Shown here piece by piece: positions 33,501-42,389 of a stretch of DNA of 64,000 nucleotides (position 1 is the first letter of the stretch; each line of letters starts with the position of its first letter). A program made the translations under genes and the position numbers. This stretch comes from Nannochloris sp. 'desiccata' (taxonomy: Eukaryota > Chlorophyta > Trebouxiophyceae > Chlorellales > Chlorellaceae): the NCBI GenBank assembly GCA_019044685.2, contig JAGTXX020000003.1:1577917-1641916 (forward strand), read 5' to 3'. Below the pieces are notes generated by a model that did no database searches, had not been told where the DNA came from, and saw only the letters and a list, made by a program, of their open reading frames with translations.

Positions 33501-34146
33501 GGCCATTCTCGTCGAACTCGTAATTCTCGTAATCGTCAGGGACAGGTTTCATCATGCAGATGTTTATATAACCTCCTGAGGCAAGTTCAGCATACATTTC
33601 CACTGAAGAAATTATGCCAGCATCTCGTAATACTTTTTGTTCATGGTAATCAGCTCTGAACACTATCGTCTCACCGTTGTGCTGCATTTTTATAATGTTG
33701 TTGGGAAAGTCAATCTCAGGATTCTTTTCATCAAACCAAGGTTTTCCAAGAATTAGATCAAATGGACAATCTCCAGGGATAACGTAGACATTGGTAAGAG
33801 TATCTTTATAGGGACCAGCTGTAAATCGAGCAGTATCCATAATCTTCTCGCAACGATGTTTGCAACCATCGGCAGTGCGAAAAATGGGTCCATGCTCAAT
33901 CGTTCTCGTTTTAAACTTGTGTTTCTCTACAAATCTACCTGAAGCTATAGTTACTGATGCTCCAGTATCAAACAAGGTATTTGCTACAGCACATCCTACT
34001 CTACCTTTAGTAACTAATAAATTTGCTGACTTGGTGTCCTTCCACGTAGCTACCAAAGGACCTAAATCTAACTCTACTCTATCTAGTTCTTCTCTTTCTA
34101 CTGGCAGTGAGGTTTCCTCAATTTCTACTTCATCCTCTTCACTCAC
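30598..34146 (-). CDS. pol: Gypsy E pol: protease-RT-RNase H-integrase-chromodomain
   Basis: About 1182 residues. Acidic N-terminus, retropepsin with LFDTGAS (Asp about 60), RT with VLVYLDD, RNase H with MYTDAS, integrase with HHCC finger and DDE core (Thr-Met-Asp-Phe-Val, Ser-Asp-Arg-Gly, and Glu in QTDGQSE), then a chromodomain with IKWEGYP and Ser-Thr-Trp-Glu-Pro. The ORF begins at a GTG, not an ATG, and overlaps the gag stop in the -1 frame, so it is expected to be made as a Gag-Pol fusion through the CCCAAAC heptamer at 34158-34164. No internal stop. Confidence 0.94.
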   Translation of the reverse strand: MSEEDEVEIEETSLPVEREELDRVELDLGPLVATWKDTKSANLLVTKGRVGCAVANTLFDTGASVTIASGRFVEKHKFKTRTIEHGPIFRTADGCKHRCEKIMDTARFTAGPYKDTLTNVYVIPGDCPFDLILGKPWFDEKNPEIDFPNNIIKMQHNGETIVFRADYHEQKVLRDAGIISSVEMYAELASGGYINICMMKPVPDDYENYEFDENGHKLDKTGYEKYADEILREFVDVTDPDIPYPVDREVEHEIELEPDAKAVAQQMYRLTFEELAELKKTIIDYLNKGFIRPSKSPFGAPILFVRKKGGALRMCVDYRGLNRITKKNRCPLPRIEDLLDQLAGAKFFTSLDLTSGYHQIKIKEEDIEKTAFRTQFGHFEFLVMPFGLCNAPATFQTLMNTVFREEINHFVLVYLDDIMIFSKTFEDHLRHVRHVFLKLRKQHFYVNKEKCSFFKSKIAWLGYIISDQGIEVDQSKITTILEWPEPKNTTDILSFLGFTGWYRKFIEKYSHVAAPMTELLKKEVPFIWGAPQQEAFELLKKKLTNAPVLILPSPDFPFHMYTDASDFAFGGVLMQDQGQGLRPVAYSSKKLSEAERKYTIYEKEALSQIHHLQLWRCYLQGAPRSTAYTDNAVLKNLQTQPRLSPRQARWMLVLQEYNLYVEYIAGKANVVADALSRRPDLAMTVVIAHQDSEWLLELKESYEKNDDAKKIIKLIQNGTSRNYAFDHGYIVRRSPTRTQLYIPDVGTLRHDLLIEHHDSLLAGHFGAAKTGALLSRHYYWPQQLRDVREFVQACQECGNSKSSNQKKPGLLKSLPIPKRRFEVITMDFVTKLPEADGFTAIMIMVDKLTKRVFLAPTTDAVTAEEAATMFFEHVIRNQGVPSIIISDRGTQFTSVFWKSMVAQLGIKHKLSTAYHPQTDGQSEITVRIVIDLLRTLHYQYKNWVKILPAVEFAINNSVNASTGKTPFFLCYGEEVPTPASINLQFLARNNPNQPSVDFAERTQVAVQQAQRALVKAQQRQKTYADKNRRYLTFEVGDQVYISTTDLPLKGPRRLAPKWFGPVPIIEKLSDLNYRVALPEMWKRRHPVFHIEKLKPFVVSTKFPSRSDRRPPPDLEQGSDVYNVEKILNRRSTRRGRGWRIEYYIKWEGYPMCDSTWEPKTNLQDAGTKVQRMMQEVDLQHNT

Positions 34147-35099
34147 TGCCGCTTCTCGTTTGGGTTGTAATTATCTGGTTTTCTAGGGCAGTTCTTTGCA
34201 ATGTGACCCTCCTTTCTTCGGCAAAAATAACACCGCCCTTCGTCATCACACCATTTCTTTATAGCAGGGGTCATCTTAGGTATATGTTCGTAGGTATCGA
34301 CCTCCATTGGTGCGGAATCATTAGAATGAGAAACATGACCATTGCCATTGCCACTGCCACTAGCCTGACCACCATACCACTTGTTTCCATTCTTCTGCTT
34401 TCCGTTGCTGCGGCCGGCGAGAAACATAGCATTATCTTCAGCAATGGTATATCGCACCAAATGCTCGTAATTTTCAAATTCTTTCATGGTGTGCTTAACT
34501 TCAACTTTTGTTCTTAAATCCTGCTTCAAACCTTCCATAAACCAATACTGTTTCTCTCCATCTGGTACTTTTGCGCGTAAATTCAATTTAGAAAATTGAT
34601 CAGCGTAAGTGCTGGCAGCTCCAGTTTGTCTTAATTGTTTCAATTTTCCACGCGCAATACGTGCAGGATCTTGTTGTCTATACTGACTAATTAATTCCTC
34701 TTTAAACTCTCTAAAATTAGTCACTGCTTTTGCTCCAGCATCTTCTGCTCTAAAGCGCCACCAAACCAAAGCCGCTTTCTCCAGCACATGAGGAATAACC
34801 TTAAGCTTGCTTGCTTCTTCAGTTATTTGAGCAGCTTGAAGGAGAACTTCAATTTGATAAACCCAATCCTCTGGATCTGTCTTATCTTCAGCGCTAAATT
34901 TCTTTGGATTTAATTTCAAAAACTGTCTAAGCCTCTTTGCATCGATATCGTCTCCATTCTCCGGTACATTCACAGGTACAGCTACAGGCTCGGCTGCCAT
35001 TGGCTGCTGTTGTAACAGCTGTATTTGAGCCGCCATCTGAGCTATTTGTTCTTGCTGCTGTTGCAACAGTTGCAACAGTTGAGGTTCCATCGGATCCAT
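34143..35099 (-). CDS. gag: Gypsy E gag
   Basis: 318 residues. Starts with a Gln/Leu-rich segment, probably a short coiled coil, then a capsid-like helical region. The C-terminal knuckle is CYFCRRKEGHIAKNC, spaced C-x2-C-x5-H-x4-C, one residue longer than the usual x4. The stop TGA lies 12 bases after a slippery heptamer. A start further upstream is not available in frame near the PBS. Confidence 0.92.
   Translation of the reverse strand: MDPMEPQLLQLLQQQQEQIAQMAAQIQLLQQQPMAAEPVAVPVNVPENGDDIDAKRLRQFLKLNPKKFSAEDKTDPEDWVYQIEVLLQAAQITEEASKLKVIPHVLEKAALVWWRFRAEDAGAKAVTNFREFKEELISQYRQQDPARIARGKLKQLRQTGAASTYADQFSKLNLRAKVPDGEKQYWFMEGLKQDLRTKVEVKHTMKEFENYEHLVRYTIAEDNAMFLAGRSNGKQKNGNKWYGGQASGSGNGNGHVSHSNDSAPMEVDTYEHIPKMTPAIKKWCDDEGRCYFCRRKEGHIAKNCPRKPDNYNPNEKRQ
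34158..34164 (-). promoter_or_regulatory. Slippery heptamer CCCAAAC for -1 gag-pol frameshift in E
   Basis: Read on the minus strand as C CCA AAC in gag frame, 12 bases before the gag TGA (34143-34145). The -1 frame leads straight into pol. Confidence 0.78.
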
Positions 35100-35254
35100 T
35101 TTCTCGTACTAGTCAACAAAAGTCAAAGTTTAGTGCATGCAAAATAGAAGTCAGAAATTTCGCCTAGGACAGCAAAATAACAGTTCGTTTGCTTGCACAG
35201 AACCTGTAGACCTTTTATAGTGTGGAGGTTAATGCCCCTCCTTAGGTGCCAAAA

Positions 35255-35480
35255 TGTAAAGAGCAGCCTTGTGAGCTGAACTTCACCAAGTGCAAGTCAA
35301 CTTCCAAGTAGGTGTTCTAGTAACTATTTACACGTATTCTAGTAGTAACAAGCGAAAATCAAGCAATCAAGTCCCTGTGCAAGTCACCCATTGGGTGTTC
35401 AAGTAGTATTGAAAGCGGTACAAAATGCATGCTGCAAAGGATAGCTTCTTTTTAACTACCCTGGCTGCAGTATCGTCACA
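35255..35480 (-). repeat. 5' LTR of gypsy E
   Basis: 226 bp; followed on the right by target duplication ATCAG and gypsy D sequence. Confidence 0.93.
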
Positions 35481-35661
35481 ATCAGTTTACCGACGTTACG
35501 TTCATGCCTAAGCAGCAACAAGTCCAACTGTCTACTGCTGATGGAATGGAATTACTCTTGTATTCAGATAAGGTTCCTGCACCGTCGTTCCCTCTGTGCA
35601 GCATGGCTACTTATGAACGCGACCTTAGACTGAATCAAGTTCAAGATGTTTTTGTCGTAGC
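35481..35661 (+). pseudogene. Gypsy D pol, between protease and RT (piece 2)
   Basis: Continues the D frame after E (Phe-Thr-Asp-Val from 35486) and ends in GTAGC at 35657-35661, which is duplicated after B2 at 42159-42163. Confidence 0.85.
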
Positions 35662-36020
35662 TGTAGAACTATGCCTAACTGGGTGGAAGGCTAAGTTCTT
35701 AGGAACAAGATGTTCGATCGAATGCGCACAGTGGAGTCACAACTACACTGTCTTAGAGGTCTATAGGGTATCTAGGAGTATCAGGTGTACCTGGTTACAC
35801 GAATCAAGAGTTAATCATAATTAAGAATGTGGAAAAGAGCGATGGAGAGCTATTTAGGAATTGAGTATGTAGCTTCTCAAGCTATAACGTTATAGGGCAC
35901 GCAGCCATAACGAGAGTGACTGTGTCAGACTGAGTCTGGCAGAGAATAGCTGTCCAGAGCGACGGAAGAAAGAAAAGAGACCAAAATAGAAAAAGGCAAA
36001 ATAAGGCGCAAAGTGCTACA
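35662..36020 (-). repeat. 3' LTR of gypsy B2
   Basis: 359 bp, TGTAGAAC...GTGCTACA on the plus strand. Confidence 0.93.
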
Positions 36021-36190
36021 TTATCCCCTCCTTAAGAAAAGAGCCACGTCCTCGCTGGCTCAGAACAATGTAAGCAGACAAAGGAATCAAGGGGAAAGCA
36101 AAACAAAAGACAATCAGCAAAATGAAAATATAAATAGACAGATCTGAAAATTTCTTAACCAGGGGGAAAAAAATCACATAGACAATAAAA

Positions 36191-37600
36191 TTACTTCTTT
36201 TTAGTAGGTTCCTTGATATTCTTCTTCTTTTTAGAATTAACAGTAGGCCAAGGTGGTAGCGTAGCTTCTCCACGTCTGAGTGGGTGTGCAGCATCATATT
36301 CATCAATTAAATCTTTAATGCCGAGTAGTTGGCGGCGGGGTTCCCAAGTAGCTTCTTCAAGAGAGTAACCAAGCCAAGCTACATGATAAAACCATTCAGG
36401 GCGAGATTTACCAACAATAGTATCCCATTTACGACCAAATACATAATCGACAAGGTAGATTCCATCACCACGTGCATAACCAATCGGTGGCAGTTCCACA
36501 GTAACGCGTTCACCAAATTCTTCAGGAGACTCTACAAAGGGATGTAAGAGTTTGACATGGAAGGTAGCATGAATTTGCATCTCATTAGGGAGTGTAAGTT
36601 TATACGTAACGGGAGACAGCACTTTAGATATCGTGAAGGGACCAATACGTCTTTCTTGCAGCTTGCGAGAAGGACCGGGCAGCTTCAAATTTTCTGTAGA
36701 CAGGTAAACACGATCTCCAACTTTAAACTCAACATGCCTTCTAGATTTATTTGCATATTCACGCTGACGTTCACGAGCACGCTCCAAATGTTGTTTAGCT
36801 TCAGTTAAAGCAGTAGCGACAGTGTGAGCCAAGGTATCAGGATTGACAGCAGCAGCAGAAGTAGGATTGAGAGCAGCACCAGGGACAAAAGGATGAGTAC
36901 CATGATTCAAGAAGTACGGAGTAAACTTATGCGAAGCTTGACGAGAATTATTATAAGCCAATTCCAGATAAGGTAACAATTCATCCCAGTTATCATGCTT
37001 ATCGTTGACGTAAGAGCGGAGCATCTCTTCAATGGTTCTATTCATTCGCTCAGTCTGGCCATCAGTTTCGGGGTGGAAAGCAGTAGACATGTGAGAAGCA
37101 ATACCTAAAGCATCAATAAATTGTTTCCAATACTCACTGGTGAAGCGAGCATCGCGATCACTTATCAAGGCTTTTGGGAAACCATGGAGCCTAAAGATAT
37201 TACTCATCATGAGCTTAGCAAGACTAGGAGCATCAACAGTGGTAGTGGTAGCAATGAAATGACCCATTTTAGAAAGCTTATCAACTACAGTAACAATGCA
37301 GTCAAAACCATTGAGAGTGGTAGGCAAAGGACCAATCAAATCCAATGAGACATGTTCCCAATTATGATCAGGAACCGGCAGCGGTTGCAACAAGCCAGCA
37401 GGCTTTTGGTTGTTCGATTTCATTCGCTGACAAAGAAGGCAAGATTTCACATAACGTTGTACAGTTTGTGCAATTCCACGCCAGTAGTAATGTCGAGAAA
37501 CCAGTTCAGTAGTTTTATCCATGCCCACGTGACCAGCAGTCACATGATCGTGATTTGCAGCTAAAACTTTAGCTTGCAACTTCTTGAATGGAACGAACAA
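36191..37600 (-). CDS. Gypsy B2 integrase and chromodomain
   Basis: 469 codons as an ORF without ATG start. HHCC finger (His...His...Cys-Leu-Leu-Cys), DDE core with Ser-Leu-Asp-Leu-Ile, Ser-Asp-Arg-Asp-Ala and Gln-Thr-Glu, the integrase C-terminal domain, then a chromodomain with Trp-Leu-Gly-Tyr and Thr-Trp-Glu-Pro and a Lys-rich end. It lies in the -1 frame relative to the RT ORF that ends at 37630. In other chromoviruses integrase is continuous with RT, so a lost base near 37630 is the simplest explanation. A second programmed shift is less likely because no heptamer is present there. Confidence 0.85.
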   Translation of the reverse strand: MFVPFKKLQAKVLAANHDHVTAGHVGMDKTTELVSRHYYWRGIAQTVQRYVKSCLLCQRMKSNNQKPAGLLQPLPVPDHNWEHVSLDLIGPLPTTLNGFDCIVTVVDKLSKMGHFIATTTTVDAPSLAKLMMSNIFRLHGFPKALISDRDARFTSEYWKQFIDALGIASHMSTAFHPETDGQTERMNRTIEEMLRSYVNDKHDNWDELLPYLELAYNNSRQASHKFTPYFLNHGTHPFVPGAALNPTSAAAVNPDTLAHTVATALTEAKQHLERARERQREYANKSRRHVEFKVGDRVYLSTENLKLPGPSRKLQERRIGPFTISKVLSPVTYKLTLPNEMQIHATFHVKLLHPFVESPEEFGERVTVELPPIGYARGDGIYLVDYVFGRKWDTIVGKSRPEWFYHVAWLGYSLEEATWEPRRQLLGIKDLIDEYDAAHPLRRGEATLPPWPTVNSKKKKNIKEPTKKK

Positions 37601-37629
37601 TTTCTTTCTTCCCTTCGAGTGAGCATAAA

Positions 37630-39822
37630 TTAATCATTTTGAACTGAGTATTCAAAATCCAAGACAGATGGAGGAGGAGCAAGAGAGCGGCGACGACGAC
37701 GGTTACTAACGGGAGCGGGAGCGACAACTTTCTTGTACAAAGGATCTTTAACCAAAGCATCCTTCAATTCAGCTAACCAACCTTGGTTAGGTTCAAAATG
37801 TACAATAGAATTCACACGAACACTATTAACACGAATACCTTGCACACGAAGCAGCTGTGGCAGCACAGTGTCAGACACAGGGGGCAGTTCAAAATCAGCG
37901 CGTCGACTCAAAGCATCAGCTACAACATTAGCTTTACCAGGGAGATACTTGATGAGCAAGTCATTACCGTACTCTAATAGAGTTTCAAGCCATCGTACTT
38001 GTCTCTTAGACAGTTCTTTTTGTTCCATGAAGTACTTCAAGGAATTATGATCAGTAAGAACAGTGATCGGCACGCCTTCGACATAGTGTCGCCAGCGTTT
38101 GAGAGCACAGACAATAGCATGAAGTTCGCGATCATGAGTAGGCCAACGACGTTCAGTATCACTCAGAGTTTGAGAAATGAAGGCAACAGGACGTTCACCT
38201 TCAGGCGTAGATTGACTAAGCACAGCACCAACAGCGAACTCAGAAGCGTCCGTAGTAATCACAAAAGGCTTGCCAAATTCAGGGTTTTTCAACACAGGAG
38301 CGGTGGACAAGGCAGTCTTCAAGGCTTCTAACGCTTGAGTTTGCTTGGTAGTCCAGAGAAAAGGGACATTCTTCTTAGTAAGCAAGGTAAGAGGGGCAGC
38401 CATGGTGGCGAAACCATGAACATAGCGACGGTAATAATTAGCTAGACCGAGAAAAGAGCGGACTTGCCGGACTGTTTTAGGTTGAGGCCAGTCAGCAACA
38501 GCTTGAACTTTACGAGGGTCAGCTTTAACACCATCACCATTAATCACATGCCCAAGGAAGGACACTTCAGTTTGGAAAAATTCACACTTAGAGGCCTTGC
38601 AATACAGCTTATTCTGTCGGAGGACGTCAAGCGCGTGGCGAACGTGCTTTTCATGATCCTCAAGAGTATCACTAAAGATAAGGATATCATCTAAGTATAC
38701 CATAATGAATTTGTCCAAACTAGTGCGGAAGATGTCATTCATCAAGGTCTGGAAGGTGGCGGGAGCGTTCGTCAGACCGAATGGCATCACTAAAAACTCA
38801 TAGTGACCATATCTGGTACTAAATGCAGTCTTGTAGATATCTTCTTTAGCTACTCGTATTTGATAATAGCCGGATCTCAGATCAAGCTTGGTAAAGTACT
38901 TGGCCTTACCAAGGCGATCCAACATTTCTTCAATACGAGGGAGCGGATACCTATTCTTCACAGTCTGTTTGTTCAGGGCTCTGTAGTCAATACACATACG
39001 TAAGGAGCCATCTTGCTTCTTGACAAACAGCACAGGAGATCCATAGGGAGACACACTAGGCTGTATCTCACCATTTTCCAACATTTCGTTGATCTGTCGC
39101 TGCATTTCATCGTATTCAGGCAGACTCTTTTTATAGTCTGGGCGGGAAGTGGGTTGAGCACCAGGTTCAAGTTCAATACGATGATCTACAGATCGTTCAG
39201 GAGGCAGACCAGGAGGCAAGTTATCAGGGAAAACATCTTCATAATCTTTCATAATATCCTTCGCCATCTTTCGAGCGCCCGCGGCGGTGGTTTCTTTAAC
39301 TTCACTTTCGACACCGTCATCAGTTTGCCGTACATAGCAAGCATATACTTTAGCAGAGGGGCGCTTACGAAGAACTCTATTGAGTTGTACAGCACTCAAG
39401 GGCTTCAATGTAGTGGGTCGGTCTGGTCGCGGACATTGCCAAAAGTGGCGACGACGGCGGTGAGTAAAAGTTATTGTTTTCTCGGAGAAATCAATACTAG
39501 GATTAATTTTACTCAGCCATGGTTGTCCTAATATCATATGATAAGCCGAATCTAAAGGCACTACATCCAGAGATACCGAATCTCTGTAATTCTGGATTTT
39601 AATCGTGGCACGGTGAACAAACTTGTCCAAATCATAAGCGGTACCATCAGCCATCAGGGCTTGAGTCCAGTTCTGAGGATCTTTCTTTTTCGTAGTAATT
39701 CCAAATGTTTCAACAAAGTCTTGAGAAATAAAATTACCAGCAGCACCACTATCTATAAGGATAGTGACGACCTGGCCATTGACACTTCCACGGAGGACCT
39801 GCAGCTCAGTCTCGGAGCGCAC
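37630..39822 (-). CDS. pol: Gypsy B2 pol: protease-RT-RNase H
   Basis: About 730 residues from a GTG. The frame is open upstream to the frameshift site in gag. Retropepsin LIDSGAAGN (Asp about 24) and [10 protein letters not shown] with MVYLDD, RNase H with TTDAS and the C-terminal [14 protein letters not shown]. Ends at a TAA 30 bases before the integrase ORF opens. Expected to be made as Gag-Pol by -1 frameshifting at GGGAAAC (39945-39951). Confidence 0.9.
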   Translation of the reverse strand: MRSETELQVLRGSVNGQVVTILIDSGAAGNFISQDFVETFGITTKKKDPQNWTQALMADGTAYDLDKFVHRATIKIQNYRDSVSLDVVPLDSAYHMILGQPWLSKINPSIDFSEKTITFTHRRRRHFWQCPRPDRPTTLKPLSAVQLNRVLRKRPSAKVYACYVRQTDDGVESEVKETTAAGARKMAKDIMKDYEDVFPDNLPPGLPPERSVDHRIELEPGAQPTSRPDYKKSLPEYDEMQRQINEMLENGEIQPSVSPYGSPVLFVKKQDGSLRMCIDYRALNKQTVKNRYPLPRIEEMLDRLGKAKYFTKLDLRSGYYQIRVAKEDIYKTAFSTRYGHYEFLVMPFGLTNAPATFQTLMNDIFRTSLDKFIMVYLDDILIFSDTLEDHEKHVRHALDVLRQNKLYCKASKCEFFQTEVSFLGHVINGDGVKADPRKVQAVADWPQPKTVRQVRSFLGLANYYRRYVHGFATMAAPLTLLTKKNVPFLWTTKQTQALEALKTALSTAPVLKNPEFGKPFVITTDASEFAVGAVLSQSTPEGERPVAFISQTLSDTERRWPTHDRELHAIVCALKRWRHYVEGVPITVLTDHNSLKYFMEQKELSKRQVRWLETLLEYGNDLLIKYLPGKANVVADALSRRADFELPPVSDTVLPQLLRVQGIRVNSVRVNSIVHFEPNQGWLAELKDALVKDPLYKKVVAPAPVSNRRRRRSLAPPPSVLDFEYSVQND

Positions 39823-39926
39823 TGCGAGAATATATCGAGGGTCGCAGGCGGGAGCTGGGCCCGAATCAAGGGTGGAGGAGTCATCAACATCATCATCAAC
39901 AGATTCACCGGCAATAAAGACTCCGC

Positions 39927-40814
39927 TTACTGTCGGTGTCTCGCGTTTCCCTGCTTCTTAGTAAGCTCGGGACACTGATTTTTACGATGACCACGTTCTT
40001 TGCAGTAGAAACAACGACCTTCACGACGCAAGGCGTCACGATCATAAGAACCAGAGGGACGAGAATCAATACTACCTATATCCATAGCCACAGGACGCGG
40101 AGCAGGAGCAAGAGAAGCCGGCTGGCGGGACTGCCAGTGTTGGCCAGAGTAATTGCCTCTGCCACGTTGTCCAGCAGGTACCAATTCTAATTCACCAAGA
40201 GTAGCCAAAGTAGCAATCTCGTCAAATTGAAGAGTTGTACGAACCCTATTGGCCGTAGCTTGGGTAATATAATCCTTAACCTTGTCCCAGTACAAGGTTT
40301 TCCGGAAGCGATGCACAATTTCATCCTGAGTGACTTCAGGCAATTCAAGCATAATAATACGGTACTCTCTAATGTAATCAATCACAGATTGAGTACGCCT
40401 CTGACGTAAGTTGTCAAGGCGTTCCCGTGCTTGAAGATGTTCCTCTAAGGGACCAAAAGCACCACGCAAAGCCGTACAAAAATCTTGCCAAGTCCCCCAA
40501 GGAGCGTTAGCCCATTCATCAACAGGGTAGACACGACGCAACCAAGTCTTGGCAGCACCTTGAAGGTAGGGCAAGGCAGTTTGCACCTTCAGCATATCAT
40601 CAGTAATACCAATAGAATGACAGTACAAGGATACAGCGTACAACCAATCTTGCAAAGCTTTACTATCACCGGTAAAGTCATTGGGCTTGCGGGGCTTGAT
40701 ACGCTGTGCAGCAGGTGGTTGTTGCACGTTTGGTGGTTGTTGCTGTAACTCATTGAGTTGAGCAGTCAAGAACTGTACTTGCTGCATCAACTGAGCAGCT
40801 TCTTCGGCGTTCAT
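39927..40814 (-). CDS. gag: Gypsy B2 gag
   Basis: 295 residues. Gln-rich start, then a capsid-like helical region with Trp-Leu and the typical Arg-rich linker, and a zinc knuckle [14 protein letters not shown] (C-x2-C-x4-H-x4-C) close to the C-terminus. Ends TAA at 39927-39929, with a slippery heptamer 15 bases before it. A second ORF precedes it on the same strand, separated by 24 bases. Confidence 0.92.
   Translation of the reverse strand: MNAEEAAQLMQQVQFLTAQLNELQQQPPNVQQPPAAQRIKPRKPNDFTGDSKALQDWLYAVSLYCHSIGITDDMLKVQTALPYLQGAAKTWLRRVYPVDEWANAPWGTWQDFCTALRGAFGPLEEHLQARERLDNLRQRRTQSVIDYIREYRIIMLELPEVTQDEIVHRFRKTLYWDKVKDYITQATANRVRTTLQFDEIATLATLGELELVPAGQRGRGNYSGQHWQSRQPASLAPAPRPVAMDIGSIDSRPSGSYDRDALRREGRCFYCKERGHRKNQCPELTKKQGNARHRQ
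39945..39951 (-). promoter_or_regulatory. Slippery heptamer GGGAAAC for -1 gag-pol frameshift in B2
   Basis: Reads G GGA AAC in gag frame on the minus strand, a textbook X XXY YYZ site, 15 bases before the gag TAA. The -1 frame is open from there through protease. Confidence 0.8.
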
Positions 40815-40838
40815 CTTGTCGTACGAGCAATACGAATT

Positions 40839-41300
40839 TCAATTAAAATATATAACCCTGCCGTCGGGAAGAACCTTTAATTTATTTTCTTCTTCCCAAA
40901 GGGACCACCGTGCTTCGTCAACACGTCTAGGATTCCAGTACTTTAAGAAGCTTTGTTCTTCTTCACGTGCTTGAGAACAAGCTGTACTAGTTAGTACCCA
41001 CTTGTACTTACTAGGGTTCTTGAGATCAGCTGGAATGCCGTCTAGTGGCACTTGTTTCAATCCCCCTATGTAAGTAAACTTCCCGTAAGTACCTTTAACT
41101 TTAGCCTCTACGTTAGCTTTCGCGTCAAGGTACTTCTTCAGTTGTGAACTTCTTTTACTCTTGTTGTATTGCCACGTAGTACGCTTACGAGTATCAGCAA
41201 TGACCTTCTTCTTCTTCTTCTGTTTGAACTTCTCTTTACGCTTCTCTTTCTTTACCTCTTTAACCAAGTCTTGATGTACTAGTGTAGTACTAGATGCCAT
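40839..41300 (-). CDS. Extra ORF upstream of gag in gypsy B2, unrecognised Lys-rich protein
   Basis: 153 residues starting at an ATG. It is the first ORF in the element, between the PBS and gag. The N-terminal third is extremely Lys-rich (clusters of five Lys) and predicted helical; the rest is mixed and Trp-containing. No zinc knuckle or retroviral domain is seen, and standard Ty3/gypsy elements have no gene here. It could be an RNA-binding accessory protein, a captured host sequence, or an upstream ORF that tunes gag translation. It stops 24 bases before the gag ATG. Not present in A, D or E; B1 has lost the region. Confidence 0.6.
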   Translation of the reverse strand: MASSTTLVHQDLVKEVKKEKRKEKFKQKKKKKVIADTRKRTTWQYNKSKRSSQLKKYLDAKANVEAKVKGTYGKFTYIGGLKQVPLDGIPADLKNPSKYKWVLTSTACSQAREEEQSFLKYWNPRRVDEARWSLWEEENKLKVLPDGRVIYFN

Positions 41301-41799
41301 ACACTATAGTACAGTGGAATAGGACTAATACCGGACCACTTGAAGTACTAAATGACTAATACCTAGATCAGCCGTGGACAGTACAGTACTTCTCGCTGAT
41401 AGCAGCTACCTCGGTAGTCACGGATGAGGATTCAGTACTGTGGTGGTGGATGCTTCACTAGATCTTAATCAGATAATATCTTCAGAGATACCTGGACCAA
41501 GATATCAGGAACCGGGGTCAAGAGCCGCCAAAGAAAAAATTTCAGAAACGCGTACGCCGGGGGTGTGTCGACTCGCCAAGTCTCAAAAACACACCTGTGA
41601 GAAGCCTATGAGCGGACTTTCGCCAAAGTCAAGCTTATATAGGGCTATCAAACAGATCAAAAGGCCACGCAGAGGAGTGGGGCCCAAAATCAAGAGGTCG
41701 AAGAACGCGGGATGCGAATCAGATGAGGTGCACGCTCACTTGCCAAGTGAGAATCAGAAGGTGCAACTTACGTATCCCGTTTCAAAAGCTGAGAACCAA

Positions 41800-42158
41800 T
41801 GTAGAACTATGCCTAACTGGGTGGAAGGCTAAGTTCTTAGGAACAAGATGTTCGATCGAATGCGCACAGTGGAGTCACAACTACACTGTCTTAGAGGTCT
41901 ATAGGGTATCTAGGAGTATCAGGTGTACCTGGTTACACGAATCAAGAGTTAATCATAATTAAGAATGTGGAAAAGAGCGATGGAGAGCTATTTAGGAATT
42001 GAGTATGTAGCTTCTCAAGCTATAACGTTATAGGGCACGCAGCCATAACGAGAGTGACTGTGTCAGACTGAGTCTGGCAGAGAATAGCTGTCCAGAGCGA
42101 CGGAAGAAAGAAAAGAGACCAAAATAGAAAAAGGCAAAATAAGGCGCAAAGTGCTACA
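41800..42158 (-). repeat. 5' LTR of gypsy B2
   Basis: 359 bp, same as 35662-36020 by eye; followed by GTAGC and gypsy D sequence. Confidence 0.93.
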
Positions 42159-42212
42159 GTAGCGGTGCAATGGAAAACTGATCCCCTGTCGGACTCTCCT
42201 ATATTGGACGTC
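42159..42212 (+). pseudogene. Gypsy D pol (piece 3)
   Basis: 54 bases of D between B2 and A2; begins with the GTAGC duplication and ends with ACGTC, which is duplicated after A2. Confidence 0.85.
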
Positions 42213-42371
42213 TGTTAGAGTTTAACTCTTCTAGCAACTTTCTATTCAGCAAATCAACGTTACAGCACTTTTAGATAACAATTAAAGAGTGTTCAGCAAT
42301 CAACAGCATCGGATTCAAGAAGAGAATCTAAAGGAATCTCAAGGAAGAAAGGAGTGAGTCAGTCTGTGACA
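42213..42371 (-). repeat. 3' LTR of gypsy A2
   Basis: 159 bp, reverse complement of the A1 LTR. Confidence 0.95.
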
Positions 42372-42389
42372 CCACCCCCGTTTAAAAAG

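Larger units (their letters stand above)
30228..35480 (-). mobile_element. Ty3/gypsy chromovirus E, complete
   Basis: 5253 bp on the minus strand, with two 226-bp LTRs that look identical and target duplication ATCAG (30223-30227 and 35481-35485). Minus-strand order is 5' LTR (35255-35480), PBS TGGCACCTAAGG three bases inside, gag, pol, PPT GAGAGAGGGGGGAAGAA, 3' LTR. Inserted in the protease gene of D. Both ORFs are open; it appears young and potentially active. Confidence 0.95.
35662..42158 (-). mobile_element. Ty3/gypsy chromovirus B, copy B2, full length
   Basis: 6497 bp on the minus strand with two 359-bp LTRs that look identical and target duplication GTAGC. Minus-strand order is 5' LTR (41800-42158), PBS TGGTTCTCAGC, an extra Lys-rich ORF, gag, protease-RT-RNase H, integrase-chromodomain, PPT, 3' LTR (35662-36020). 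Pol and integrase are in different frames because of what looks like a 1-base deletion near 37630, so this copy may be unable to make full pol. Confidence 0.94.
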
